Part shown: positions 1-9,374 of the stretch, in pieces
How positions within the stretch are numbered: the stretch's first letter is position 1
How the letters are laid out: each line of letters opens with the position of its first letter
NCBI GenBank assembly: GCA_027622275.1
Contig: JAQBZB010000026.1
Location: 1-50,129 of the forward strand
Reading direction: 5' to 3'
Length of the DNA stretch: 50,129 nucleotides
Origin: Planctomycetota bacterium
GTDB lineage: Bacteria > Planctomycetota > Planctomycetia > Pirellulales > Pirellulaceae
Position numbers and translations under genes: made by a program
Notes under the pieces: generated by a model
Told to the model about the DNA's origin: nothing
What the model saw: only the letters and a program-made list of their open reading frames with translations
The model's database searches: none

Positions 1-13
1 GGGCAGGGGGCAG

Positions 14-3000
14 TTAGTTCCATTGCTCCATTTGTGCGGAGACAATCCGCATTCGCTGCAACAGCCGTTCACGGTTGTTCTCGCAGATGGCACCGAGCGT
101 AATGATGGCTGCTCCAAATCCGATGCCGGCGATCCACAGCAGATTCGGATGATCGATCCCACCGCAAATCACCATGGCGATGAGATCGGCGATGAGGAAC
201 GCCGCTCCCGTGTACATGAGCGCCCGCAGACGGAGCCCGATGGAGATCAGCAACACGCAGGTCGCCAGGACCATCAACGCAATCAAGTGAAGCCAGGTTT
301 GGTCGACGATGTGGAACGTCGGCGATACCAAGATCGTCAGTGCGCCGGCGTAACGCAGTGGATTGTGCCAGGCCGTTGGAATCTCACGCTTCAGAACTTC
401 GACCAGGATGAGAATCGTGAGCCCCACGGGAATCATGTAGAACTGAGGATCGGAGAGTTTTAGCTCGCTCCAGAGCAAGAGGACAGCCACGTTCAGAATG
501 GCCGCGGACAAGACGGCGAACCCTTTGCTTTGCCGCTCAATTGCCTGCCAGAAGTAAAATCCTCCGGCCAACAGAATCGCCAGGCTGTTCATTCCAAGCC
601 ACGGGCTGGCTTCCGGCAAACCCAGCTGCTGAACGACGCCAATCATGACGGCGACGAGCGGGAGCCAACAGCCTGTTGCGGTCAATGGTTTGGACAAGAC
701 TTGTGTGGTCGATCGCCGTGAACAAAGGATTCCGCTGACGTGTGCCGCGACGCCGAGTCCCAACAGGACAAACATGGCAACGCCTTGGTCCAGCGAGATG
801 ACGCCGAACCACAGCAAATAGCCCAAACCGGCGGTGACGATCGCTTCCGCACTCCACACCCGTGACGCATCTTGTGAGCGAAGCCCCGATCGCAATTCGC
901 TTGCGAACAGCAGTACGAATGCCAGCAGCGCCGCAATCAAAGTAAGCGGCAATAGGGAAGGCTCGCCAAGGGTCAGCAGCAACGCTCCCGCGCTGACCAG
1001 CCGCAGGGCCGCTCGTTGAGTCAATGCGATGTCTGCAAGCGGTGTGTGCGAATTGAAGTTCCCTTGCCATAACAGGAGGCTGACCGAGCTGACCGCTGCA
1101 ACCAGCCAGAGCGAGTCGGCCTGGTAATGCTCCAGCAACTCGAGCAGATGGTCCGCGCCGTGCGTACCGAACTGCATGGCCGCCAGTAAAACGGTCCAGT
1201 TGATGACGACCGCGGTTGTTACTCGCAAAACGGGTTGTTGACGGAGGAACGTGAGCAACAGCAGTCCGGCGAGCCCGACGTATCCGGCAGCGCAGATCGA
1301 GGTTGAATAGAAGAACAGTTGCAATGCAGAAAACGCTACGAGGATCACGCACATTGTGAGGTCGACCGGTAACGCGATTGCTCGCAGTGCGAAGTAATCG
1401 CCTCGCCTGTCTTTATCGCTCGCGATCTGGGCCAGCCGAGATTGAAGCCATTGTGCGAGCGGAATGACGCTGGCCGCGGTGAGCGTCCACGCCAACGGAA
1501 GCCACTCGGCGGCATTGGAACCTCCGATCCGAATCAGGCCGCAGCCGACTAGGCCAAGAACACACACGCACCCCAAGAATGCCGGCACCGGTTGTGCTCT
1601 CCGTTCCCAGCGGAATTGAGTCGAGTCGTCCGTCGCGATCACTCGTGGGCGTCTTGCGGCATCAAAGCACCAGGCGACAAGAAGGATGTCTCGCATCCAA
1701 CGCAGTGCCTCGACGGACGCTGCCCCCGAGTGTCCGATCAACTCGTTGATCATATCCGGAACCGCAAAGGCAAGCGTGGCGAACAACAGACCGGCAAAGG
1801 CGGACGTGTGATTCACGGTGCCCCAGGCTCGCGTAACGCGATGATTCGGGAAGCGGTCCAGGATGTAACTCGCAAACCACTGCGTGCCGAAGATCAGAAT
1901 GGCAAGCGAAGTCAGTTCGTTGAATTCCAACGAGGCGGCGATCCCGAGTCGCAGCAACTCGCTGGCCAACAGTCCGTACACGACTCCACTGACAACGGGC
2001 CGCGTCCACACCAGCGAATGGACAGCGAGTAGTCCGAAGATGAACAGGCTCACGGCGAACGGGAATGTCTGACTCGCGACACCGATTTGAGTTAGCCAAG
2101 TGACGGTAATGCCGATCGACGCGAGTAGTGACACCGTACGAGGCATCTGAGCGATCAGAAAGTGCCGCGTTGGTTTCGCATCCGCCGGCGATAGGCGTTC
2201 GATCCAAAGGCTCAAGCGTGGGCCCGCGATGAGCAATGTCGCGGCGGCGAGCGTCGGAAACAGGTAGTACATCTCACTGCCAATGCTCATCCCGAGAACG
2301 CCGTTGGCGAACGATACGAGACCACTCGAAGCGATCAGAAATGCGATCATGGCTGCCAGTGCCAATCGTCGAACGCGAAATACATTCGCCTGCCAGGCGA
2401 GCAGTCCCGTCATCACGCTCGCGACAGGAAAGAACGCCTTGGCGTGTGTCACCGAAATGGCAAGCAGAAACAGCGAGATGCCGGCGCAAAACTGTCGCAG
2501 CGGCTTGGCAAACAGATCCACTCCGCGACGTTCGAATTGCCTCGCCGCGACGACGCAAACGACGATCAGCGGCAGATAGGTCAAGCCGTAGAAGGCATAC
2601 GGCAACCGCGATTCGTTCAAGGCACTAGCACCTTGGTCGCGAAGTTGCTGGATGAGTTCTTGGAAGAAGACCGGGGAAAAGTTATAGGCCAGTGTGATGC
2701 AGCCGAGCATCGCCCAGACAAAAGCGACTTTGCCGGTTCGCCGCGCCACGACCGTCATGAGCGCAGCGGTGAGGATCGCGGTCGGGACGACGGCATAAGG
2801 CACTCGCATAAGTAGCCCGGAGCCAGCGAGGCAGATCCCTGCCGCGCACAGAATCAGCCCCATCACCATCGGTAACATGATCGGCCAGGGGATCGGACGG
2901 ACGAGATCGCCGGTTCGTTCCTGGAAGACGCGTGCAACTGTATCCGCAGTCAACAAGACGGGGATCGCGACTAACACGCAAGCAAAACCGGACCAATCGT

Positions 3001-3715
3001 GTGGGATTGACTTCGCAAAATTCCAGCCGAAGACGAGTAGAAATTGTCCGCCGAGCAGCAAGATCGGAAAGAAGCCGAAGATCCGCGGCTGGCGATGTTC
3101 TTCCGTCAACCAGAACACATGCCGATTGACCTTCACCGAGCCGATTGCGAAAGCCGCCCAAAGTGCCAGCGACCACAGCCAAGTCGATAAGTCGCCGATC
3201 TCTCGAAAGCAAGGCGCGATCGCGCCAGCAATACTCAGCGCGAGGTAGCTCAGTACGAACGTAATTTGATGTCCTTGCAGAAAGTGCGCAAAAGTCTTCC
3301 GGCTGGCGTAGCCGGCAACCAGCGTATTCAGCAGCAAGAGGCCGAGAGCTGTTCCGTTGCTGACGGTTGATGTCGCCGCCTCCCAGATCCAGGACCAGGA
3401 GACGAACGATAACGGAATCAGCAGCACGGTCAGGGCGAGTAACCCCGTGCCTGTCTTTCGAAGGGCGAGATTGTGATAGCTCCAATGTCCCGCGCCGAAG
3501 ATGGCCGCCGTGTAACCGACGATGGCCAAGAACTTCCACGTTGTATCCAGTTGGTTCCAGCCACGCGTGACCATCATCAGCGATGACCCGAGCAAGATCA
3601 TCATGCCGGCGGTCAACACCCATTTGATGTTCTTCTCTTGGAGGAAGCTGTCGAGGAACTTAACGACCGGTGATTCGGAGTCGTTGCGTGATTCGGTGCG
3701 CGAGTCGGTACTCAT
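14..3715 (-). CDS. very large polytopic membrane protein, function unknown
   Basis: The 1233-residue product has a short charged N-terminus (about 35 residues) and then an almost unbroken series of hydrophobic segments, probably more than 30 transmembrane helices, joined by short Arg/Glu-rich loops. I see no catalytic motif. The layout recalls the large bacterial membrane proteins grouped as DUF2157/DUF2339-like or SCO7613-like, but I cannot assign it firmly. The ATG at 3715 is preceded by an AAGG seven bases upstream, and TAA at 14-16 ends the frame, so the gene is complete. A role in envelope or cell-surface biology is inferred only from topology. It appears to be a single-gene unit, with a repeat-filled gap on its upstream side. 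Confidence 0.8.
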   Translation of the reverse strand: MSTDSRTESRNDSESPVVKFLDSFLQEKNIKWVLTAGMMILLGSSLMMVTRGWNQLDTTWKFLAIVGYTAAIFGAGHWSYHNLALRKTGTGLLALTVLLIPLSFVSWSWIWEAATSTVSNGTALGLLLLNTLVAGYASRKTFAHFLQGHQITFVLSYLALSIAGAIAPCFREIGDLSTWLWSLALWAAFAIGSVKVNRHVFWLTEEHRQPRIFGFFPILLLGGQFLLVFGWNFAKSIPHDWSGFACVLVAIPVLLTADTVARVFQERTGDLVRPIPWPIMLPMVMGLILCAAGICLAGSGLLMRVPYAVVPTAILTAALMTVVARRTGKVAFVWAMLGCITLAYNFSPVFFQELIQQLRDQGASALNESRLPYAFYGLTYLPLIVVCVVAARQFERRGVDLFAKPLRQFCAGISLFLLAISVTHAKAFFPVASVMTGLLAWQANVFRVRRLALAAMIAFLIASSGLVSFANGVLGMSIGSEMYYLFPTLAAATLLIAGPRLSLWIERLSPADAKPTRHFLIAQMPRTVSLLASIGITVTWLTQIGVASQTFPFAVSLFIFGLLAVHSLVWTRPVVSGVVYGLLASELLRLGIAASLEFNELTSLAILIFGTQWFASYILDRFPNHRVTRAWGTVNHTSAFAGLLFATLAFAVPDMINELIGHSGAASVEALRWMRDILLVAWCFDAARRPRVIATDDSTQFRWERRAQPVPAFLGCVCVLGLVGCGLIRIGGSNAAEWLPLAWTLTAASVIPLAQWLQSRLAQIASDKDRRGDYFALRAIALPVDLTMCVILVAFSALQLFFYSTSICAAGYVGLAGLLLLTFLRQQPVLRVTTAVVINWTVLLAAMQFGTHGADHLLELLEHYQADSLWLVAAVSSVSLLLWQGNFNSHTPLADIALTQRAALRLVSAGALLLTLGEPSLLPLTLIAALLAFVLLFASELRSGLRSQDASRVWSAEAIVTAGLGYLLWFGVISLDQGVAMFVLLGLGVAAHVSGILCSRRSTTQVLSKPLTATGCWLPLVAVMIGVVQQLGLPEASPWLGMNSLAILLAGGFYFWQAIERQSKGFAVLSAAILNVAVLLLWSELKLSDPQFYMIPVGLTILILVEVLKREIPTAWHNPLRYAGALTILVSPTFHIVDQTWLHLIALMVLATCVLLISIGLRLRALMYTGAAFLIADLIAMVICGGIDHPNLLWIAGIGFGAAIITLGAICENNRERLLQRMRIVSAQMEQWN

Positions 3716-3924
3716 GGTGATGCCTTCCCAATTCTCGGAGCCAAGCAGCAGATTGGCTCGTCAGGGAAAGCAAACCAGGGGCCGAACGCGCGAAGCGTTG
3801 CTGTGCGGATGCACTAAGTCACGCGGAGCAAGTCGTTTAATGATCGAAGTGAATTGCAAAATTCGACGATCGAGCCTGACCTGCAACTTACCTCCTGCAC
3901 CTGTTTGTCAGGTGGAAACTGCGG

Positions 3925-4173
3925 TCCCCAACGGGTTCACCCCGTTGGAACCAGAGATTAACTGGTTAGCAAGATGCGTCTGGAAATCCAAAGACCCCCA
4001 CGAGCTTGCCTCGTGGGTGAATGAGATGCTTCAAGGCCATGTCAGTGCGCGATCAGACGCCAGCTCCAAATCTCATTCACCGAACGGGACAAGCCCGTTG
4101 GGGTCTCGGCTTAACGTCCGTTTGTTTCTAACTCACCAATCTTATGTTCCCACGAGACAAGCTCGTGGGGGAC
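3925..4173. repeat. 249-bp palindromic repeat element, copy 1
   Basis: This element fills most of the gap at 3716-4182. It is built from short hairpins of the type CCCCAACGGG...CCCGTTGG and CCCACGAG...CTCGTGGG, separated by matched spacers such as AGATTAACTGGTTAG, and its left and right halves are roughly reverse complements. A diverged copy of nearly the same length lies at 15797-16043. I see no gene in it. The remaining part of the gap (3716-3924) shows nothing recognisable. Confidence 0.7.
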
Positions 4174-4182
4174 AGATCACCG

Positions 4183-5661
4183 CTATTCACCAGGAATGTA
4201 ATTGAGCGTGTAGTAGCCGACATCATGCAGCAGCGGCAAGCCGGCCGCGGAGCGGACGCCAGTCATGTGCAACTCGTGGACGTGACCTTCTTGAAGGCCG
4301 TCGACGAAGAGCCGGATGCTGCGATTGTCGGGTGCGGCGACAACTCGCGTGATGGTCGGATTGGTGTGATCGACTTCCGGGCTGCCATAGCTGGCTTGGT
4401 AGATATAGGCGTAGGTTTGCAGCTCGTACGACGCGACGTCGGCCGCCGACTTTGGGTCGACTTCGTGAGTAAACGTCAACTCGAAGCCGTCCAGTTTCGC
4501 TCGCATCTCGTGGACTTCGAATGGAACTTCGCCGGTCCACACCAGTCGGTCGAGCGAGTAGGGCTTGTTCCCACGCGAGCCCCAACCTCGATTCGTCCCA
4601 CCGACGAACATTCCATTGTCGGTCATCTTCAGGGACAACGTCCCGGAACCGAAGCCGCTGCGAAACGGAAAGCACACGCCTTGGTAGTGCCCATTGATTT
4701 GTTCAAGAAAGACTCGCATGACGGTGCTGTGCGTTTGATCGCCGACGAAGAGCTGATCTTCGAACGGACCGAACTTGCCGCCCGTCGTGTCGCACGCGAT
4801 GCCGCTGGCCGATTGCCCCATCTTCTGATAAGGAAAGTAAACCGCGGGCGGTTCAAGCTCCGGGATCTTTTTCGCTTCGACCATCATGCGGCTGCCGCTC
4901 TGCGGTTCGGTTGGCGGCTGGCCAATGACGCCGCCTGTCAACTCGTACCAGCGATTACCACCAGGATGACCTTGAAACGAACCGGGTTTGAGATGCTTCA
5001 GGCTAGAGGTTCCATTCCAAGGCCCTTGATTGTCGGTGTAGAACATATCGCCCACCTTGTTCATGCCGATGCCGCCGGGCGAACGAATGCCGCTGCACGT
5101 GGGGAGCAGTTTTCCGTCTGGCGTGATGCGGACGCACCAGCCGCGATAAGGCGCGTTGCTGTCGAACGAGCCGGTCAGGCAAAGTACGACCCAGATGTTG
5201 CCTTCCTTATCCGGCGGCGAGCCAAAAGCGTATTCGTGGTAATCGCCGGTAATCTCCCAATCGTCGTTCACGGTTTCGAATAAATCCGCGCGTCCGTTGC
5301 GGTTGATGTCCTTCAATCGAGTCAGCTCACAACGCTGGGTCGCGTACAGCCAGTCGCCGACGGCGTGGATGCCGAGCACTTCATGCAAGCCGCTGGCGTA
5401 CTGCGTCCAGCGAACGTCCACCGGTGGATCGGCGAAGGGCTTGTCGATCAGATAGATGTCACCTCGGCGCGTCGATATCGCGAGCTTGCCGTCGGGCATC
5501 AGCTCCAGCCCGCCCGCTTCCAGACTTATGTATGGCGGAATATCAAACGCGATCATACGGTAGTAGTCGCCTTCGGTAGGCGGATCGGCGTGTGCGATCC
5601 GTGGACCGACGCTTAAGAGCAACCCGATCGCGACTGTACTGAGCTGAATTCCGCGAATCAT
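4183..5661 (-). CDS. secreted beta-propeller protein, glucose/sorbosone dehydrogenase-like
   Basis: The 492-residue protein starts with a signal peptide (hydrophobic about residues 5-25, cleavage near AHA-D). The body reads as a propeller of the PVC-type membrane-bound dehydrogenase / sorbosone dehydrogenase group, with blade signatures such as [20 protein letters not shown], an EF-hand-like [13 protein letters not shown] near residues 118-130, and [20 protein letters not shown]. The C-terminal ~100 residues look like an Ig-like beta domain. The family is thought to act on sugars or alcohols with PQQ, but I see no proof of cofactor binding. It follows the multihaem cytochrome gene by 53 bases on the same strand, so the two are probably co-transcribed and may form a periplasmic redox pair. 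TAG at 4183-4185 ends it. Confidence 0.82.
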   Translation of the reverse strand: MIRGIQLSTVAIGLLLSVGPRIAHADPPTEGDYYRMIAFDIPPYISLEAGGLELMPDGKLAISTRRGDIYLIDKPFADPPVDVRWTQYASGLHEVLGIHAVGDWLYATQRCELTRLKDINRNGRADLFETVNDDWEITGDYHEYAFGSPPDKEGNIWVVLCLTGSFDSNAPYRGWCVRITPDGKLLPTCSGIRSPGGIGMNKVGDMFYTDNQGPWNGTSSLKHLKPGSFQGHPGGNRWYELTGGVIGQPPTEPQSGSRMMVEAKKIPELEPPAVYFPYQKMGQSASGIACDTTGGKFGPFEDQLFVGDQTHSTVMRVFLEQINGHYQGVCFPFRSGFGSGTLSLKMTDNGMFVGGTNRGWGSRGNKPYSLDRLVWTGEVPFEVHEMRAKLDGFELTFTHEVDPKSAADVASYELQTYAYIYQASYGSPEVDHTNPTITRVVAAPDNRSIRLFVDGLQEGHVHELHMTGVRSAAGLPLLHDVGYYTLNYIPGE

Positions 5662-5714
5662 TTTGTATCTCTTCGTGTAAAAGTATTACTGCCTGAGTAC
5701 GTCGGCTGGACGAA

Positions 5715-8465
5715 TTACCAGGCATAGTCTTGAACGATTGACGCTTTGCCGTTTTCCAACTCAACGGGCACGAGCAACTCGGCCTCGCCGCCGACCTCGC
5801 GAAGCAATCCACCGGCAACTCGAGTCTTCCAGCGACCATCGACCGCGTACCAACCGTCGTCCTGCGGCACGATCTTGTTGCCGCTCGCCGCGCGGTACCA
5901 AAGATTCCTGACGGGCGATTCGGCCGCAATTGTGATCGTACGCTGTGCGGGGGTAAACTGTGCGCTGGAAGTCGCGACAAGCGTGTCTTGAATCGATGTG
6001 TTGCCAACGCTGTAGAGGAACGTCGGGCGTTGTGCTTCGCCGAGCCGATAGCCGCCGAACTCGTAGCCCAACTCTTTCGCGGTTTGCGTCGGCCACGAAG
6101 CGTCAGGACTGTCGAGGTTCGCGAACGATACGCCCTCTGGCAGCTTCAGCACGTTGTCGCCTAGCGGTGCCTGAAAGCCGGGGCCGCGTCCGAGCCAATG
6201 CTTCGAGGCATCCATGAACGCGCCGTGCCACAGCAGAGCGATGCGCAGATTGTTGGCATCGAAAGCTTGATTCAACTTTTCCGGATAGCCGACAGCGATG
6301 GCTCGCGGGCCGGCACCTTCGATGAAGTTGCGGTAGATGATCGCTTCGTCATACGCGGTCAGGATGATTGGATCCGAGCCCAGTCCGACCGGCATCGCGG
6401 CTTGATCGCCATCGCTGAGGTATTCCCACACGGAATGGATTTGCGTGAGTGCTTTGCCGTCCAACACCGCCGGCAGCAAGACTTGGCCTTGTGGCCACGC
6501 CGCGGGCATCCGCGTGCCGGGACGATACTGTTGCGGGTTCAACAGATACTGATAGAACCAGTTCTCTTTCAGACGACGAGTCATCGTCACCATATTGATG
6601 GATTGAATTCCGGTCGCCTTCACGTTCCCCCACGTATGACACTTGATACAAGAGAAGCCTTCCGAGCCAGTGAGCTTCCGGCCGGCTGCCTTGATGTGCC
6701 GTTCGTCGAAATCAATTGCGATGTCATGATCGGCAACATCGGGATCGGCTTGCCCGAAGGCGGCGACCAAATGGCCAATGTTTTGCGAGCCGAAACGGGG
6801 CATGCGTGTGAACATGTACGGCCGGTCTTTCGCGCCGTTGTCGAATACCTGCTTGATCCAGTCGGGCTGCAACTTGGCCCCGACGCCGGTCAAGTGCGGT
6901 GGGATGCGGCCTTCGTCTCCCATCTCGGGCTGGTCCGATTTGAACATGGCATTGCGTATCTCTTCAACGCCTCCTCGGTCACCGCGCTGATGGCAGGCGT
7001 AGCAATTGAACGCTTCAAGCGCCGCGGTGATCGTGTTCTCCGGCTCAATGGCGAGATCTACGTTTGCCAGTACAGCCGGTAACTCAACCGCTGCCTTGAG
7101 CGACGCGCGTTGACGGTCAGTCAGCGAATACTGCGGAGCGCCAGCCGGATTTGCAGATAAGCATCCATTCGCCGGGTTCAACGACGCAAAAGGCTTGGCG
7201 GAACGCTCCGGCGCGAGCCGTTTCCCGTCGACTTGCAGCTGATGACACGACGCACACCCGAGCGAACTGAACAGCTGGCGGCCGCGCGCGGCGAGTTCGG
7301 CATCGACGACGAACGGCGGCTTGTCGCCCGGCTTCTTCTCCGGCAAAGCGAGAGCATACTCCAACGCTTGTCGCTTGATGCCTGCCCCTTCGAACTCGAC
7401 TCGCAATTCCTGCTCGCCGCCTTGCTCGAAGTACTCGACTTCAACTTCGTGAACCCCGGCCTTCAGTTCAATGTCGCCGCTCTGGAAAGAAAACGGATGG
7501 ATGCCGTTCACATCAACGATTGGATTGCCGGCGATCTTCAAACGCGAGCCGTCATCCGAGCCGAGATGAAAGCGATACTTGCCGTCACGAGCGATTTGAA
7601 ACTTCGCTTGGAACACCACGGCAAAATTGTCAGGCCTGCCGATGTTCACGTCGAAGCTGGCGGTCTTGCCTGACGCGACGGGCGTCAGCGTGCTGAAATC
7701 GGGCAACTCCTGCCAGCTGCCCTCGTAGTAGACAAACTCTATGACGCCTTCGGCTTCGAGATTCTTCAGCAAGTAAGAAGCAATGTCTCGCGACTCGTCG
7801 TCGTTCAAGTTCAACTGCGGCATCCGGCCCGAGGGGCGCACGTGCAGCGGGTTCTTCAAAAATGCGATCAGACCCGGAATAGAATACTTGGCTTCCATCT
7901 CGACCGGCAAAGGAACCGACGTCGGCAGCCGCGGCGAATTCTCGCGGCGGGCGTCGTGACAGGCGACACATCCGACGTCATGGAACAACGCCTCGCCTCG
8001 GTTAACCGCCGGCGCGATCGGTCCGGCTTCGAGCAGCTGGCCAGTGGATGCGAGAAAGTGGACGAGGGCTTCGACTTGTTGGTCCCGCTCGGTTGGTGAA
8101 GTCTTCGCGAACAAATTCGGCATTGTCGTGCCGGGCTTCGTCTTCTGTGGGTCGGCAAGAAAGGCTCGCAGGAACTCGGGACGAACGCGCGCCCCAACTT
8201 CGTTGAGAATGGGCGCTTCCTTCGTCAGCAGCAGAGCTGACAGAATCGATTCGGCCTGGGCCTGATGACAGGCGGTGCAGTTCAATTCGCCAAGCAACAG
8301 CAACCCGCCCGCGAGGTCGCTGTCAATGGTCGAGTGAAAGCGTTCGTACCCGGGGACAATCGGGTGGTCGATGCTTTGAGCTGATGCGTGCGGTAGGTCA
8401 AGCACGGACGCGATGAGCACGGCTACAGAAATCGCTCGAAACAAGTCGGCACGGCGAGGCAGCAT
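5715..8465 (-). CDS. secreted c-type cytochrome with five haem motifs and a PA14-like domain
   Basis: The protein of about 916 residues has a signal peptide ending near SAQ. Five CXXCH haem-binding motifs are visible: CTACH and CVACH near the N-terminus, CASCH and CYACH in the middle, and CIKCH further on. Between the second and third is a beta-rich segment (RDGKYRFHLGSDDGSRL and following) typical of PA14 carbohydrate-binding domains. The arrangement is usual in planctomycete periplasmic cytochromes tied to sugar oxidation. An upstream in-frame ATG at 8489 adds eight residues; I prefer 8465 because a GGAG lies seven bases before it and the signal peptide then starts normally. The propeller-dehydrogenase gene follows it closely, which supports an electron-transfer partnership. 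Confidence 0.88.
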   Translation of the reverse strand: MLPRRADLFRAISVAVLIASVLDLPHASAQSIDHPIVPGYERFHSTIDSDLAGGLLLLGELNCTACHQAQAESILSALLLTKEAPILNEVGARVRPEFLRAFLADPQKTKPGTTMPNLFAKTSPTERDQQVEALVHFLASTGQLLEAGPIAPAVNRGEALFHDVGCVACHDARRENSPRLPTSVPLPVEMEAKYSIPGLIAFLKNPLHVRPSGRMPQLNLNDDESRDIASYLLKNLEAEGVIEFVYYEGSWQELPDFSTLTPVASGKTASFDVNIGRPDNFAVVFQAKFQIARDGKYRFHLGSDDGSRLKIAGNPIVDVNGIHPFSFQSGDIELKAGVHEVEVEYFEQGGEQELRVEFEGAGIKRQALEYALALPEKKPGDKPPFVVDAELAARGRQLFSSLGCASCHQLQVDGKRLAPERSAKPFASLNPANGCLSANPAGAPQYSLTDRQRASLKAAVELPAVLANVDLAIEPENTITAALEAFNCYACHQRGDRGGVEEIRNAMFKSDQPEMGDEGRIPPHLTGVGAKLQPDWIKQVFDNGAKDRPYMFTRMPRFGSQNIGHLVAAFGQADPDVADHDIAIDFDERHIKAAGRKLTGSEGFSCIKCHTWGNVKATGIQSINMVTMTRRLKENWFYQYLLNPQQYRPGTRMPAAWPQGQVLLPAVLDGKALTQIHSVWEYLSDGDQAAMPVGLGSDPIILTAYDEAIIYRNFIEGAGPRAIAVGYPEKLNQAFDANNLRIALLWHGAFMDASKHWLGRGPGFQAPLGDNVLKLPEGVSFANLDSPDASWPTQTAKELGYEFGGYRLGEAQRPTFLYSVGNTSIQDTLVATSSAQFTPAQRTITIAAESPVRNLWYRAASGNKIVPQDDGWYAVDGRWKTRVAGGLLREVGGEAELLVPVELENGKASIVQDYAW

Positions 8466-8604
8466 CAGTTGGCTCCAGCATGGCGGCATGGGTTACGGGT
8501 GTGGAGGACTTGCTCGCCCCTCGGATTTTTAAAACGCAATGATGTCGGTTGAAAGTCAAACCGGCAACCGGCCCGCCTAAGATAGTTGAAGCAGGAGGCG
8601 AGTG

Positions 8605-9207
8605 CTAATACTCTTCCTCAACCTGAGCGGCCTGCCAGAGTTCGCGATACTTGTCTTGAACGTAGGGGTTCAATTGATCGGCGTATTCAAGCGCAAGTTG
8701 ATTGGCTCGTATCAATTGAATGACGTCATCGAAGTCGCGAGGTCGATGTGCCGTCGTCATGCCGCAAGCGGTCTTAAGCTCCAGCAGTGTCGGCAGCGAA
8801 ATGAATGGGATGCCCTCTTTGAGATCCACAGCGGTCGCTTCGGGCAGCGGGAACGCGACGGGCTTGGGCCGTCCGTCGCCGGGGAATTCGCCTGCGATCA
8901 GCGCATCGATGTTGACGTTGTTGATCGTGTCGCGGAAATTCTTTGATCCCTCGAATTTGTCAACCCAGCCAAGGCCGATGTGTGCCGCCTTAAACCGCTG
9001 AAGGTCTTCGCGACGGATCAGAATATCCACGTCGTCCGTCGTCCGCTTGTGACCATGTGCGTTGGCCGCCATCGCTCCGGCGATCGCAAACGGGATTCCC
9101 ATTTCGGACAGCGTCTTCGTCAGCCGCCGCATCGCATCGTGTATCGGCGACTTTTCCATAAAGAATAAATCCGCGCGCCGCGCAACTTCTAGAATCGATT
9201 CGCTCAT
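8605..9207 (-). CDS. nucleotidyltransferase-fold protein (MNT/AbiEii-like)
   Basis: The 200-residue protein has the pattern of a minimal nucleotidyltransferase fold: FAIAGAMAANAHGHKRTTDDVDILI at about residues 39-63 contains the small-residue G-A-A-A-H-G helix followed by R-T-T-D-D-x-D, the usual metal-binding acidic pair. A later SLPTLLELK segment resembles the helix following the core in this group. Such proteins occur as toxin-like or substrate-modifying enzymes and often as orphans; no antitoxin-like partner adjoins it. The start at 9207 gives MSESILEVARRADLFF. TAG at 8605-8607 ends it. Substrate unknown. Confidence 0.75.
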   Translation of the reverse strand: MSESILEVARRADLFFMEKSPIHDAMRRLTKTLSEMGIPFAIAGAMAANAHGHKRTTDDVDILIRREDLQRFKAAHIGLGWVDKFEGSKNFRDTINNVNIDALIAGEFPGDGRPKPVAFPLPEATAVDLKEGIPFISLPTLLELKTACGMTTAHRPRDFDDVIQLIRANQLALEYADQLNPYVQDKYRELWQAAQVEEEY

Positions 9208-9374
9208 AGAGATCGATTGTAACTCAGAGTAACATTGCGGGAAACAACGAAACGTGGGGAGGTCTTGAGACAGCGCAAGAACAACTTGCCCGCCGACTCC
9301 AAAACTCAGCCCCGATCCGCTATGTTGGTCGTTGCCTGCCTGTCTTGAACCCCGCCAACAAAGGTTGAAAAACT

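Noticed and set aside
4144-5283. Long plus-strand open frame opposite the propeller-protein gene
   Set aside because: It is the complement of a well-supported minus-strand gene; its translation is Arg/Val/Ala-rich with no domain pattern.
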